From contig JAICQC010000015.1 in NCBI GenBank assembly GCA_025938055.1, positions 1-27,131 of the forward strand: 27,131 nucleotides of DNA. The letters are read 5' to 3'. The position numbers and the translations under genes are program-made. A model generated the notes under the pieces. The model saw only the letters and a program-made list of their open reading frames with translations. It searched no databases and was not told where the DNA came from. Below, piece by piece: positions 14,457 to 22,193 of the stretch. How positions within the stretch are numbered: the first letter of the stretch is position 1; each line of letters begins with the position of its first letter. The DNA comes from Anaerolineales bacterium. Its GTDB lineage: Bacteria > Chloroflexota > Anaerolineae > Anaerolineales > Villigracilaceae.

Positions 14457-16622
14457 TCATCCCTTCCCGGAAGGCGATGGGGATGCCAACGCCTTTACGT
14501 ATAAGTTCTCCACATATTCCTTGACCATTCGTCGGGTGGAGAACTGTGGAATATTCGTCTTCAAAGACTCTTTCATGCGGGCGATCCAATCCGCCGAAAT
14601 ATCCCTCTGGTTGCGCTTGTAATATAACGGGATGATCTCTTTTTCCAGCGTGGTGTACAGGCTTTCAGCGTCCTGTGCATCCTGAACGCTCTGTGATTCC
14701 ATTTCCTTGTCCTCGCCGATCGCCCAGCCATTGCGACCGTTATACGCTTCGCGCCACCAGCCATCCAGCACAGAGAAGTTCAGCGCGCCGTTGAGCGCGG
14801 CTTTCATCCCGGAGGTGCCGCTGGCTTCCATGGGGCGGCGCGGAGTGTTCATCCACACATCCACACCCTGCACGAGATAACGCGCCAGATTTATGTCGTA
14901 ATCCTCGAGGAAGACGAGCCGTCCGCCCGTCTCGGCGCGCTTGACCTGGCGATAGACCTGCTGGATGAGCTGCTTGCCAGGTTCATCGGCAGGGTGCGCT
15001 TTCCCCGCGAAGATGATCTGCACCGGCATGTTCGGGCGATTGATGATATTCAGCAACCGTTCCACATCCGATAGCACAAGGCTGGCGCGCTTATACGTTG
15101 CAAAGCGACGGGCGAAGCCGATCGTCAGGGCGTAGGGGTTGAGCAGCACTCCTGAAGAGACTACCTGCACAGGGTGGAAACCACCGACCCTCCAGCGATC
15201 ACGGACACGCTCGCGCATGTAAAACGTCAACTTTCGTTTGAGATGCTGGCGCACCGCCCACAGCTCATCGTCGGGGATATCATCGATACTTGTCCATAGA
15301 TCCGGCTCGTCGAGGCGGTCCAGCCAATCCTTGCCGAGATACTCTTTGAAGAGATTAACCAGCCGGCGCGCCATCCAGTTTGAAACGTGGACGCCGTTCG
15401 TCACATGCGTGATCGGCACTTCGTCCACAGGTTTATTCGGCCACAGGAACTGCCACATCTTGCGCGCCACCTGTCCATGCAGTTCAGAGACGCCGTTCCG
15501 CCCATTGGCATTGCGTAATGCCAGCACACCCATACCGTACATTTCACCCTGCGGCATCTGGTGACGCGCAACGTCAAAGAACTGCTCACGGGTCAGGTTA
15601 AGTTGCGGCCAGATGGCAGAGAGATATTTTTCAATTAGCCACAAAGGGAATTCATCATTCCCGGCAGGCACGGGTGTGTGGGTGGTAAAGACATTGTGAC
15701 GGCGAGTCTTTTCCATGGCTTCTTCAAAGGTATGACCTGCCGCCACCAGTTCGCGCGCCCGCTCGAGCGTTAAGAACGCCGCGTGACCTTCATTCATGTG
15801 CCAGACAGACGGGTTATACCCGAGCGCGCGCACGGCGCGCACGCCGCCAACACCCAGCAGGAGTTCCTGCATCACGCGGCGGTCCAGGTCGGACCAGTAC
15901 AGGCGGGCGGTCAAAATCTTATCGGAATTAGAATTTGGGTCGAGGTTGGAATCGAGCAAGTAGAGCGGAATACGCCCGACACGGATCTCCCACAACCCGA
16001 GGGTCACGCTTCGGTCAGGGAACTCCACCTCGACGGTTAAGCGATTTCCCGCCTCATCCAGAACAGGGAGCGCCGGCAGGTTGTTGAAATCCAGCATATT
16101 GTTGAGTGCTTCCTGCCAGCCGTCTTCAGAGATGCGCTGGGAGAAATACCCCTCCGCGTACATAAACCCGACGCCCGTAAGAGGCAGGCCCAGATCGCTG
16201 GATTCCTTGAGGTGATCGCCAGCCAGCACGCCCAGACCGCCGGAGTAAATCGGCAGTGTTTCATGCAAGCCGAATTCCATGGAGAAATAGGCAATCGGTC
16301 GTCCATTCAATTCAGGGTGCGTGCGGCTTGTCCATGTATCCGTCTGCTCCATGTATGCATCGAATTCAGCGAACACACGGTCATACAAGTCACGATATTC
16401 CTTATCCTTGGAGGCTTGACTCAAGCGGGAGCGCTCGACTTCGCGCAGGAGACGAATCGGGTTATGACCGAGCCGTTCCCACAGATCATTGTCAAGGCGA
16501 CCAAAAACACGCGCCGCTTCGGGCTGCCATGTCCACCAAAGGTTGTAGGCGAGTTCGCCGAGGCGGATGAGACGTTTGGGCAGATCAAATCCATCAGGTA
16601 AATGAGTGCGGAATGTATTCAT
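14457..16622 (-). CDS. glgP: Alpha-glucan (glycogen/maltodextrin) phosphorylase
   Basis: A 721-residue GT35 enzyme that releases glucose-1-phosphate from glycogen or maltodextrin. The N-terminus (RLIRLGELAYNLWWTWQPEA) is the DUF3417 domain of the short phosphorylase type. Conserved catalytic parts include HMNEGHAAFLTLERARELV, THTPVPAGND, HVTNGVH, GFARRFATYKR and RRPMEASGTSGMKAALNG, where the lysine near residue 607 binds pyridoxal phosphate. The start at 16622 has no ribosome site. TATGAT lies 8 bp upstream, so the mRNA may be leaderless. It is divergent from lutA across 74 bp and is followed by the rhodanese gene. The exact preference between glycogen and maltodextrin cannot be read. Confidence 0.94.
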   Translation of the reverse strand: MNTFRTHLPDGFDLPKRLIRLGELAYNLWWTWQPEAARVFGRLDNDLWERLGHNPIRLLREVERSRLSQASKDKEYRDLYDRVFAEFDAYMEQTDTWTSRTHPELNGRPIAYFSMEFGLHETLPIYSGGLGVLAGDHLKESSDLGLPLTGVGFMYAEGYFSQRISEDGWQEALNNMLDFNNLPALPVLDEAGNRLTVEVEFPDRSVTLGLWEIRVGRIPLYLLDSNLDPNSNSDKILTARLYWSDLDRRVMQELLLGVGGVRAVRALGYNPSVWHMNEGHAAFLTLERARELVAAGHTFEEAMEKTRRHNVFTTHTPVPAGNDEFPLWLIEKYLSAIWPQLNLTREQFFDVARHQMPQGEMYGMGVLALRNANGRNGVSELHGQVARKMWQFLWPNKPVDEVPITHVTNGVHVSNWMARRLVNLFKEYLGKDWLDRLDEPDLWTSIDDIPDDELWAVRQHLKRKLTFYMRERVRDRWRVGGFHPVQVVSSGVLLNPYALTIGFARRFATYKRASLVLSDVERLLNIINRPNMPVQIIFAGKAHPADEPGKQLIQQVYRQVKRAETGGRLVFLEDYDINLARYLVQGVDVWMNTPRRPMEASGTSGMKAALNGALNFSVLDGWWREAYNGRNGWAIGEDKEMESQSVQDAQDAESLYTTLEKEIIPLYYKRNQRDISADWIARMKESLKTNIPQFSTRRMVKEYVENLYVKALASPSPSGKG

Positions 16623-16684
16623 AGCAAGGAATCATACCAAACTTTTGGGATTCACATTTGAGATTTTCAAAACACAAATCGGAT

Positions 16685-16690
16685 TACAAT
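16685..16690 (+). promoter_or_regulatory. -10 box next to the lutA start codon
   Basis: TACAAT ends 6 bp before ATG 16697, so transcription would start at or next to the A of the ATG. No ribosome site is seen. The divergent glgP gene has TATGAT at a similar distance on the other strand. Confidence 0.5.
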
Positions 16691-16696
16691 GGACTC

Positions 16697-17422
16697 ATGC
16701 CGACAGTGCAGCTTTTCATTACATGCCTTGTCGATTCTTTCTACCCGAAAACAGGGGAGGCGGTGGTCAGTATTCTGCGCCGCCTGGGCATCACTGTGGA
16801 GTTCCCCCGTGACCAGACCTGCTGCGGACAGCCTCCCTTTAACGCAGGCTTGCGCGCGGAAGCGCGTCCCATTGTGGAACATACGATCCGCGTATTCGAA
16901 AAAACAAACGGGGATATCGTCATCCCCTCGGGTTCGTGCGCGCACATGATCAAACATGGCTATCCCGAATTGTTTCAAGACGACCCGGTCTGGCTGCCGC
17001 GCGTCCAGGCAGTGGGGAACCGTATCTATGAATTTACCGAATACCTTGTCGATAAACTCAGCGTGACTGATCTCGGCGCGCACTGGGACGGGACGCTGAC
17101 CTATCATCCGTCCTGTCACACCTTACGAGGCATGCACATCGACCGCCAGCCGCGCCTCCTGCTGGCAAACGTCCGCGGCGCGCAGCTTGTGGAGCTGCCT
17201 CACGCGGAGGATTGCTGCGGCTTCGGTGGAATCTTCTCGGTGGAACACCCCGAGCTTTCAGGAGAATGGCTGAAGCGCAAGATGGACAACCTGGACATCA
17301 CCCAATCCCCCACGCTGGTGGTGACCGAGGCAGGCTGCCTCATGCACATCGCAGGTGGTTTAAACAGGCAGAAGAAACGACAAAGAGTGCTGCATATTGC
17401 GGAGATACTAAATCATAAATAA
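16697..17422 (+). CDS. lutA: LutA-type (Fe-S)-binding oxidoreductase subunit
   Basis: A 241-residue protein with two CCG domains: TCCGQPPFNAG (near 40) and EDCCGFGGIFSVEHPELS (near 172). These cysteine motifs bind Fe-S clusters or a heterodisulfide-like site. The start MPTVQLFITCLVDSFYP at 16697 is the family N-terminus; an upstream in-frame ATG at 16658 is inside the promoter region. LutA works with LutB and LutC in L-lactate oxidation to pyruvate. The partner fusion lies downstream, separated by a palindromic repeat and a methyltransferase gene. It could also be a glycolate-oxidase-like subunit, but the LutB/LutC fusion next door favours lactate. Confidence 0.9.
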   Translation: MPTVQLFITCLVDSFYPKTGEAVVSILRRLGITVEFPRDQTCCGQPPFNAGLRAEARPIVEHTIRVFEKTNGDIVIPSGSCAHMIKHGYPELFQDDPVWLPRVQAVGNRIYEFTEYLVDKLSVTDLGAHWDGTLTYHPSCHTLRGMHIDRQPRLLLANVRGAQLVELPHAEDCCGFGGIFSVEHPELSGEWLKRKMDNLDITQSPTLVVTEAGCLMHIAGGLNRQKKRQRVLHIAEILNHK

Positions 17423-17431
17423 ATAAAATTC

Positions 17432-17539
17432 CGTCATTGCGAGGAGCGTTTTTCGCGACGAAGCAATCTCATCATTGATTATGCAAATTCGTTCCCGGGA
17501 GTGAGATTGCTTCTCCTGCTACGTAGGCTCGCAATGACG
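17432..17539. repeat. Palindromic repeat element with 12-bp inverted ends, copy C
   Basis: CGTCATTGCGAG and CTCGCAATGACG at the ends (perfect 12 bp), with a second perfect pair GAAGCAATCTCA (17460-17471)/TGAGATTGCTTC (17502-17513) inside. It is the same family as copy A at 5451. It separates lutA from the methyltransferase gene and ends 10 bp before that gene's ribosome site. Confidence 0.88.
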
Positions 17540-17555
17540 AAATTATGACGGAGAA

Positions 17556-18278
17556 ATGATGTTCTCAAAATCAGCCCAATACTATGACGAGATCTACGCA
17601 TCTATTGATAAAGATTATGCAGCCGAGGCAAGGAAGACGCATAAGATTATCCAGGAGCATAAACAGTCCAAAGGCAAAACCCTTCTCGATGTCGCCTGCG
17701 GAACGGGCTTCCATGCCATCCTGCTCAGCAAATACTATCAGGTGGAGGGGTTGGACCTTGGCACACAAATGCTCAAGGTCGCGAAAAAGAAACATCCCAG
17801 CATTCCCTTCCATCAGGGTGACATGACGGATTTTGATCTAAAGCGTCAGTTTGACGTGATCGTCTGTCTCTTCAGTTCCATTGGATATGTGAAGACAAAA
17901 GCACGCTTGCAAAAAGCCATTAAGAACATGAGCAAACATCTTCTCCCGGGCGGCGTTTTATTGATCGAGCCGTGGTTCGGGCCGAAACAATGGCATCCGG
18001 GGCGGATATCCTTGACAGAGGTCGATAAACAAAATTTGAAGATCGTGCGCATGAGTTATAGCGGACAGAAGGGGAAAGTCTCCACGATCGAGTTTCAGTA
18101 TCTGATCGGCACATCAGAAGGGATCGAACATCAGAAGGAAATCCATGAATTGGGATTGTTCACGCACAAAGAATACATGGCTGCCTTTAAAGCCGCGGGG
18201 TTGAACGTCACACACGATTCGAAAGGCTTGGACGGCCGTGGTCTATATATTGGAACAAACCGGCTTCATAAGGAATGA
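17556..18278 (+). CDS. Class I SAM-dependent methyltransferase
   Basis: A 240-residue methyltransferase. SAM motif I is LLDVACGTGFHAILL (near residue 43), the acidic residue ending strand 2 is in VEGLDLG, and the GDMTDFDL segment and LLPGGVLLIEPWF complete the fold. The MFSKSAQYYDEIY opening is common in a broad group that includes sugar N-methyltransferases, but the substrate is unknown. A GGAG lies 2 nt before ATG 17556 and 5 nt before the second ATG (17559), so the true start may be 17559. Its TGA overlaps the ATG of the lutBC fusion (ATGA), which implies translational coupling, yet a methyltransferase is not part of the usual lactate operon. Confidence 0.88.
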   Translation: MMFSKSAQYYDEIYASIDKDYAAEARKTHKIIQEHKQSKGKTLLDVACGTGFHAILLSKYYQVEGLDLGTQMLKVAKKKHPSIPFHQGDMTDFDLKRQFDVIVCLFSSIGYVKTKARLQKAIKNMSKHLLPGGVLLIEPWFGPKQWHPGRISLTEVDKQNLKIVRMSYSGQKGKVSTIEFQYLIGTSEGIEHQKEIHELGLFTHKEYMAAFKAAGLNVTHDSKGLDGRGLYIGTNRLHKE

Positions 18279-20266
18279 GCCGAACAGAATTCCGTGAGCG
18301 CATCCGCGCTGCGCTTGCCAACCCAACACTACAGATTGCCTTGGATGCCAACGCCGAACGACGCGTGCAGGGGCGTGTCGCCGCGTTCGCCTCCCTGCCA
18401 GGTTGGCGCGAGCGCAGACAGCAGGCTCACGCCGTCCGCGCAGACGTGATCGAGCACCTCGAAGAATATCTCGGGAAATTTATCAAAAGGACAGAAGGAA
18501 ACGGGATCATTGTCCATCGCGCAAAGGACGCGGCAGAGGCAATAGAAACCGTGTTGAAGGTTGCAGGTCAAAGGTCGGCACGTCTAATCGCAAAATCCAA
18601 ATCCATGGTCACGGAGGAGATCAACCTCAACGGCGCGTTGGAGGCAGAGGGCATACGTGTCGTCGAGACGGACCTTGGCGAATACATCGTTCAGCTTCGT
18701 AACGAAAAACCTTCTCACATTATTACCCCTGCTGTGCACCTGCGCCGGGAGGATGTTGGCAAACTCTTTCACGAGAAACTCGGCATTCCCTACACGGAAG
18801 ATATTGCCACACTCACCAATACCGCGCGCCGGGTCCTTCGGGAGGTTTTTCTTACAGCGGACATTGGGATCAGCGGCGTGAACTTTGGAATCGCAGAAAC
18901 CGGCGGGATTTGCATCGTGAGCAACGAAGGCAACGCGCGCATGGTCACGACACTGCCGCCTGTCCATATTGCACTGATGGGCATGGAACGACTCCTCCGT
19001 AATCTGGATGACCTCGCGCTGATGCTGTCGCTACTGCCGCGTTCGGCGACCACGCAGAAGCTCAGCGTTTACACACAACTGATCCATGCGCCGTTCCCGA
19101 ACCAGGCGCGACATCTCATTCTTCTTGACAACGGGCGGACTCAGCTCCGCAACTCTCCACTCCGGGAATCGCTATACTGCATCCGCTGCGGCGCGTGCTT
19201 AAATGCCTGCCCGGTCTTCCGCGAGATAGGAGGGCATGGCTATCACAGCGTTTACCCGGGGCCGATTGGTTCGGTCATCTCGGCGGGATTCTTCGGCTCG
19301 GATTTTGTCCCGCTTGCCCAGGCATCATCACTGTGCGGCGCTTGCAAGGATGCCTGTCCGGTGGATATCGATCTGCCAAAACTCTTGACCCGAGTTCGAG
19401 CCGGACAGTCTCCAATCCCTAATTACCCATTACCAATAGACCGCAGCTTATCTACCCTCGCCACCCTATTCTTGCGAACCTACAGCCTCGTCGCGCGCAG
19501 CCCGCGTCTGTTTACCATTTCGCAGAAGATCGCGGCGCTAGTGACGCGACTCGTATCGCCGTTCAGCGATTACATTCAGTTGCCTGCCTTCACAGGCTGG
19601 GGCTACAGCAAGGACCTGCCTAGGTTCGCGGGGAAGACGTTTCGGGAACGTTTTACAGAGCTGCCAGTGGAGAAATATGTAGGTACACAAGTAGACAGGA
19701 AACTGAAGAGACAGGCAGAGGAGGAAGAAAGCAAACAGGTATCAGTGGGGCTTGATAGAGAGACGTTGATCGCACAATTTACTCACGAGCTGGCAAGCGT
19801 ACATGGAAGCATTACTCGTATTTCTCCAAATGAATTGACGGAAAGAGTGATCGAGCTTTTGAAGGCTCGCCAGGTGGATCGAATTCACGCAGAGCCGAAT
19901 GTGCTGGATGAGCCTGCTGTACAACGCGCGGGAATTACGGTCAGCCACGCGCCAGATGCCGCGATAGCTGCGGGGGTCACAAAAGCCGTTTATGGGCTGG
20001 CAGATACGGGGTCCATCTTGATCGCGGACGGTGAAGGATATCCCTTACAGGCATCCCTGCTTCCTGAGTTGCATATTGCCGTGTTGTGTACATCCGATAT
20101 TCTGCCCTCCCTCGCAGATGCAATGACGCTGCCCATCGTGCATCGATCCAGGGCAGCGGTTGTGGTCACCGGTCCTTCACGCACTGCCGACATCGAAATG
20201 TCGCTCACCATCGGCATGCACGGACCGGGCGAAGTACACGTCTTTCTCGTCCACACGATTTGCTAA
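18275..20266 (+). CDS. LutB-LutC fusion, lactate-oxidation Fe-S protein
   Basis: A 663-residue fusion. Residues about 1-290 are the LutB LUD domain (VHRAKDAAEAIETV, GVNFGIAETGGICIVSNEGN). Two 4Fe-4S clusters follow: CIRCGACLNACPVF near 302-315 and CGACKDACPV near 354-363, with GGHGYHSVYPGPIG between them. The C-terminal about 160 residues are a LutC-like LUD domain (GLADTGSILIADGEGYPLQASLLPELHIAVL, MHGPGEVHVFLV). With LutA it would form the LutABC L-lactate dehydrogenase system that feeds electrons to the chain. Repeat-like DNA at 18553-18578 and 19412-19439 is read through in frame. The ATG overlaps the stop of the methyltransferase gene. Confidence 0.92.
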   Translation: MSRTEFRERIRAALANPTLQIALDANAERRVQGRVAAFASLPGWRERRQQAHAVRADVIEHLEEYLGKFIKRTEGNGIIVHRAKDAAEAIETVLKVAGQRSARLIAKSKSMVTEEINLNGALEAEGIRVVETDLGEYIVQLRNEKPSHIITPAVHLRREDVGKLFHEKLGIPYTEDIATLTNTARRVLREVFLTADIGISGVNFGIAETGGICIVSNEGNARMVTTLPPVHIALMGMERLLRNLDDLALMLSLLPRSATTQKLSVYTQLIHAPFPNQARHLILLDNGRTQLRNSPLRESLYCIRCGACLNACPVFREIGGHGYHSVYPGPIGSVISAGFFGSDFVPLAQASSLCGACKDACPVDIDLPKLLTRVRAGQSPIPNYPLPIDRSLSTLATLFLRTYSLVARSPRLFTISQKIAALVTRLVSPFSDYIQLPAFTGWGYSKDLPRFAGKTFRERFTELPVEKYVGTQVDRKLKRQAEEEESKQVSVGLDRETLIAQFTHELASVHGSITRISPNELTERVIELLKARQVDRIHAEPNVLDEPAVQRAGITVSHAPDAAIAAGVTKAVYGLADTGSILIADGEGYPLQASLLPELHIAVLCTSDILPSLADAMTLPIVHRSRAAVVVTGPSRTADIEMSLTIGMHGPGEVHVFLVHTIC

Positions 20267-20289
20267 GCAAATCGCTGCGAGTACGCTTG

Positions 20290-20318
20290 TTGACGATTAA
20301 TACTTGGGATGATACAAT
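20290..20318 (+). promoter_or_regulatory. Promoter of tRNA-Glu
   Basis: TTGACG (20290-20295), 17-bp spacer, TACAAT (20313-20318). The transcript would start near 20325, about 65 nt before the tRNA. Confidence 0.75.
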
Positions 20319-20328
20319 CCCGCACGCT

Positions 20329-20384
20329 TGGTTTGGGTAGCTTCCAGCTACCACAAACCACATCGCTGACATGAGTCAGCGATG
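20329..20384 (+). promoter_or_regulatory. Two strong hairpins in the tRNA-Glu leader
   Basis: The first has arms TGGTTTGGGTAGCT and AGCTACC-A-CAAACCA, 14 pairs with one bulged A and a 3-nt loop (20329-20360). The second has perfect 10-bp arms CATCGCTGAC/GTCAGCGATG with loop ATGA (20361-20384). Neither has a T-tract. They may shield or guide processing of the tRNA precursor. Confidence 0.7.
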
Positions 20385-20390
20385 CCACGC

Positions 20391-20463
20391 GCCCCCATCG
20401 TCTAGCGGCCCAGGACGAAGCCCTCTCAAGGCTTAAACAGGGGTTCGAGTCCCCTTGGGGGCA
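20391..20463 (+). tRNA. tRNA-Glu (anticodon CTC)
   Basis: A full cloverleaf: acceptor GCCCCCA/TGGGGGC, D-stem GTC/GAC around TAGCGGCCCAG, anticodon stem AAGCC/GGCTT with loop CTCTCAA (anticodon CTC), T-stem AGGGG/CCCCT with TTCGAGT, then the discriminator A. CCA is not encoded. It is preceded by a consensus-like promoter and followed by a terminator. Confidence 0.97.
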
Positions 20464-20477
20464 TCGGTTTGCCAAAG

Positions 20478-20508
20478 ACCGCCAACACAGGATGTTGAGC
20501 GGTTTTTG
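20478..20508 (+). terminator. Terminator of tRNA-Glu
   Basis: Stem ACCGC-CAACA/TGTTG-(A)-GCGGT with a 5-nt loop and TTTTTG directly behind. Confidence 0.88.
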
Positions 20509-20948
20509 TTTATGTTAGGGTTTGATTTCAGGGAAAAAGTGAAGGCTTTGGGGCAATATGCAGGCCCAGAAGCAGACAAAACGGGTATGCAGCGGTTCGA
20601 GTCCCCTCAGGTGCTTATAGCAGCAAGGGGTTGAATGTGCACTTTCTATCTTCTCAACTGAGCGATACTTCCTTACGTATCGCCGGTTCATTACCCGTCG
20701 GGACGGCGAAGGGAAGACAACTTGAGATTTCGTCAAGTTTTTTTCAGCTGGTTACACGCCTCAATCTCGAGGTTGAGCTGTGGGAGAAGATATTTGCGAT
20801 TTGTCTGATGGAATTCAGTAAAGATAGAGGCAAACACGTTCACTGTATTTGAAAATCAAATGGACCCTTACAGGTGCAGCCGTAACCGTAGTTACGGCCA
20901 CACTGTAAAGAAAATTGAGGCTAAAAGGTAATTTACAACTGAATAGCT
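20509..20948. other. Gene-free stretch with a tRNA T-arm remnant
   Basis: No convincing gene in 440 bp. GGTTCGAGTCCCCT at 20594-20607 repeats exactly 14 nt of the tRNA-Glu T-arm (20442-20455), but the surrounding bases do not fold into a tRNA. A 73-codon open frame on + at 20631 has no recognisable family. A strong hairpin at 20868-20908 closes the stretch. Confidence 0.6.
20868..20908. terminator. Strong hairpin downstream of the YVTN lipoprotein gene
   Basis: Nested arms TTACAG-GTG, GCCGTAAC/GTTACGGC (loop CGTA), CAC-CTGTAA give about 17 pairs with small bulges. It lies 40 bp past the stop of the - strand lipoprotein gene. There is no clear T-run, so its role as a terminator is tentative. 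Confidence 0.4.
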
Positions 20949-22046
20949 CTAGGGCTGCAGATCGAACCGTATGACCTGGTTAAGGACCTGTGAATCAGAG
21001 GACTCCTCGGTTGTAGCCCAGAGTGCCCCGTCGCCACTCGTTAGAAAAGAAAGCGTTGCGCTCGACGGAATGAAATCCGTGATCTTATTCGTCTGGGGGT
21101 CAATACGCAAAACTGCCTGTTCTGTCGTATTGGTAAACCAGACAGCTTCGCCGTCGCTGGCAATACCTAAAGTCCCTGGTTCGGTGACGAGCTTTGCAAT
21201 CACCTGGTTCGTCTGCGGGTCAATGCGCGCAATGCCGCCCGCCGCGATGGAAACCCAGACTGCATTTGCATCAATGGTGATGCCACTGACACACGAACCA
21301 CAATTCGGGTTCAGGGAGTCGGTAACTTCCAGCGGGATCAAGGCAACAATTTCATTGGTCAGAGGGTCGATCCGGGTAATCGCATCGTCGCTATGGTTGA
21401 CAACCCAAACCGCTTCCTCCGATACCGCCAGGGCCGTGGGGTCCATTACGCCTGAAATCGTCGTCACGACCTCATGCGTGTTTGCGTCCACCCGGATCAC
21501 ACTATTTTCAACCCTTGAGGTGACCCATAACGTTCCCTGATGCACTGCCAGAGCAAAGGGTCTCACGCCCAGTGGAATGGTCGCGACCACTTTGTTTGTC
21601 CCAGGGTCAATCTGCACAATAGAATTCTCATTGTTATTTGCAGCCCACACAAACCCATTCCCGACCGCCGCCCGAGAGGGGACACCACGTCTTGCTTCAA
21701 GATCTGCTTCTCCGATTGTAATGACAGCTACAACTTCATTCGTTTCGGGATCAATGCGCGAAAGAGTGCCGCTGCCTACGTTAGGCACCCAAACGGCACC
21801 TTCACCAACGATTAATAGTTGTGGCAGGATCCCGACCTGGATCGCAGCACTTTCCTTACCTGCTATCACAGTACCAGGCATCAAGCCGGCGGGCGACCCG
21901 GTTGCGGCGGGTGATGCTGCAACTGGCGGCGCCAGCGTCAATGTGGGCGGGATGGGTATTTGCGACGGTGCAGGAACTGGTGAGGTGCACCCAATGGCGA
22001 AAAGCAAGAGCAGTGAAACCTTCATCACATTAAAGAACTGGTTCAT
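20949..22046 (-). CDS. YVTN/Vgb-like seven-bladed propeller lipoprotein
   Basis: A 365-residue secreted lipoprotein. The signal peptide MNQFFNVMKVSLLLLFAIGC ends in a lipobox with Cys20, followed by a Pro/Ala-rich linker to about residue 60. Seven repeats follow with the pattern VWVxN...RIDPxTNxVxAxI, as in SRIDPETNEVVAVI, VQIDPGTNKVVATI, IRVDANTHEVVTTI, TRIDPLTNEIVALI, ARIDPQTNQVIAKL, LRIDPQTNKITDFI and IRFDLQP. This is enough for a closed seven-bladed propeller like streptogramin lyase, but no catalytic His/Glu set was identified, so binding on the cell surface is more likely. AAAGGAG lies 8 nt before the ATG. It is divergent from the STAND gene across 147 bp. Confidence 0.9.
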   Translation of the reverse strand: MNQFFNVMKVSLLLLFAIGCTSPVPAPSQIPIPPTLTLAPPVAASPAATGSPAGLMPGTVIAGKESAAIQVGILPQLLIVGEGAVWVPNVGSGTLSRIDPETNEVVAVITIGEADLEARRGVPSRAAVGNGFVWAANNNENSIVQIDPGTNKVVATIPLGVRPFALAVHQGTLWVTSRVENSVIRVDANTHEVVTTISGVMDPTALAVSEEAVWVVNHSDDAITRIDPLTNEIVALIPLEVTDSLNPNCGSCVSGITIDANAVWVSIAAGGIARIDPQTNQVIAKLVTEPGTLGIASDGEAVWFTNTTEQAVLRIDPQTNKITDFIPSSATLSFLTSGDGALWATTEESSDSQVLNQVIRFDLQP

Positions 22047-22193
22047 GGTTATTACTCCTTTCGGGTCTTTAGTAGATCCACTTTAGCTTTCGCCCACTTG
22101 CCCACCTCGTCTTTTTCTGCCAAAATTCCCCAAATCGCACAGAACAGTCGAATTATGTATAAAATGTAAGTGAATAATTCCGGAAGAGGAAGC

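Noticed and set aside
20594..20607. A second tRNA gene
   Set aside because: Only a T-arm-like 14-mer is present. The acceptor, D and anticodon arms cannot be formed.
20631..20852. 73-codon open frame on + downstream of tRNA-Glu
   Set aside because: No family pattern, no ribosome site, and it begins in tRNA-remnant-like DNA.
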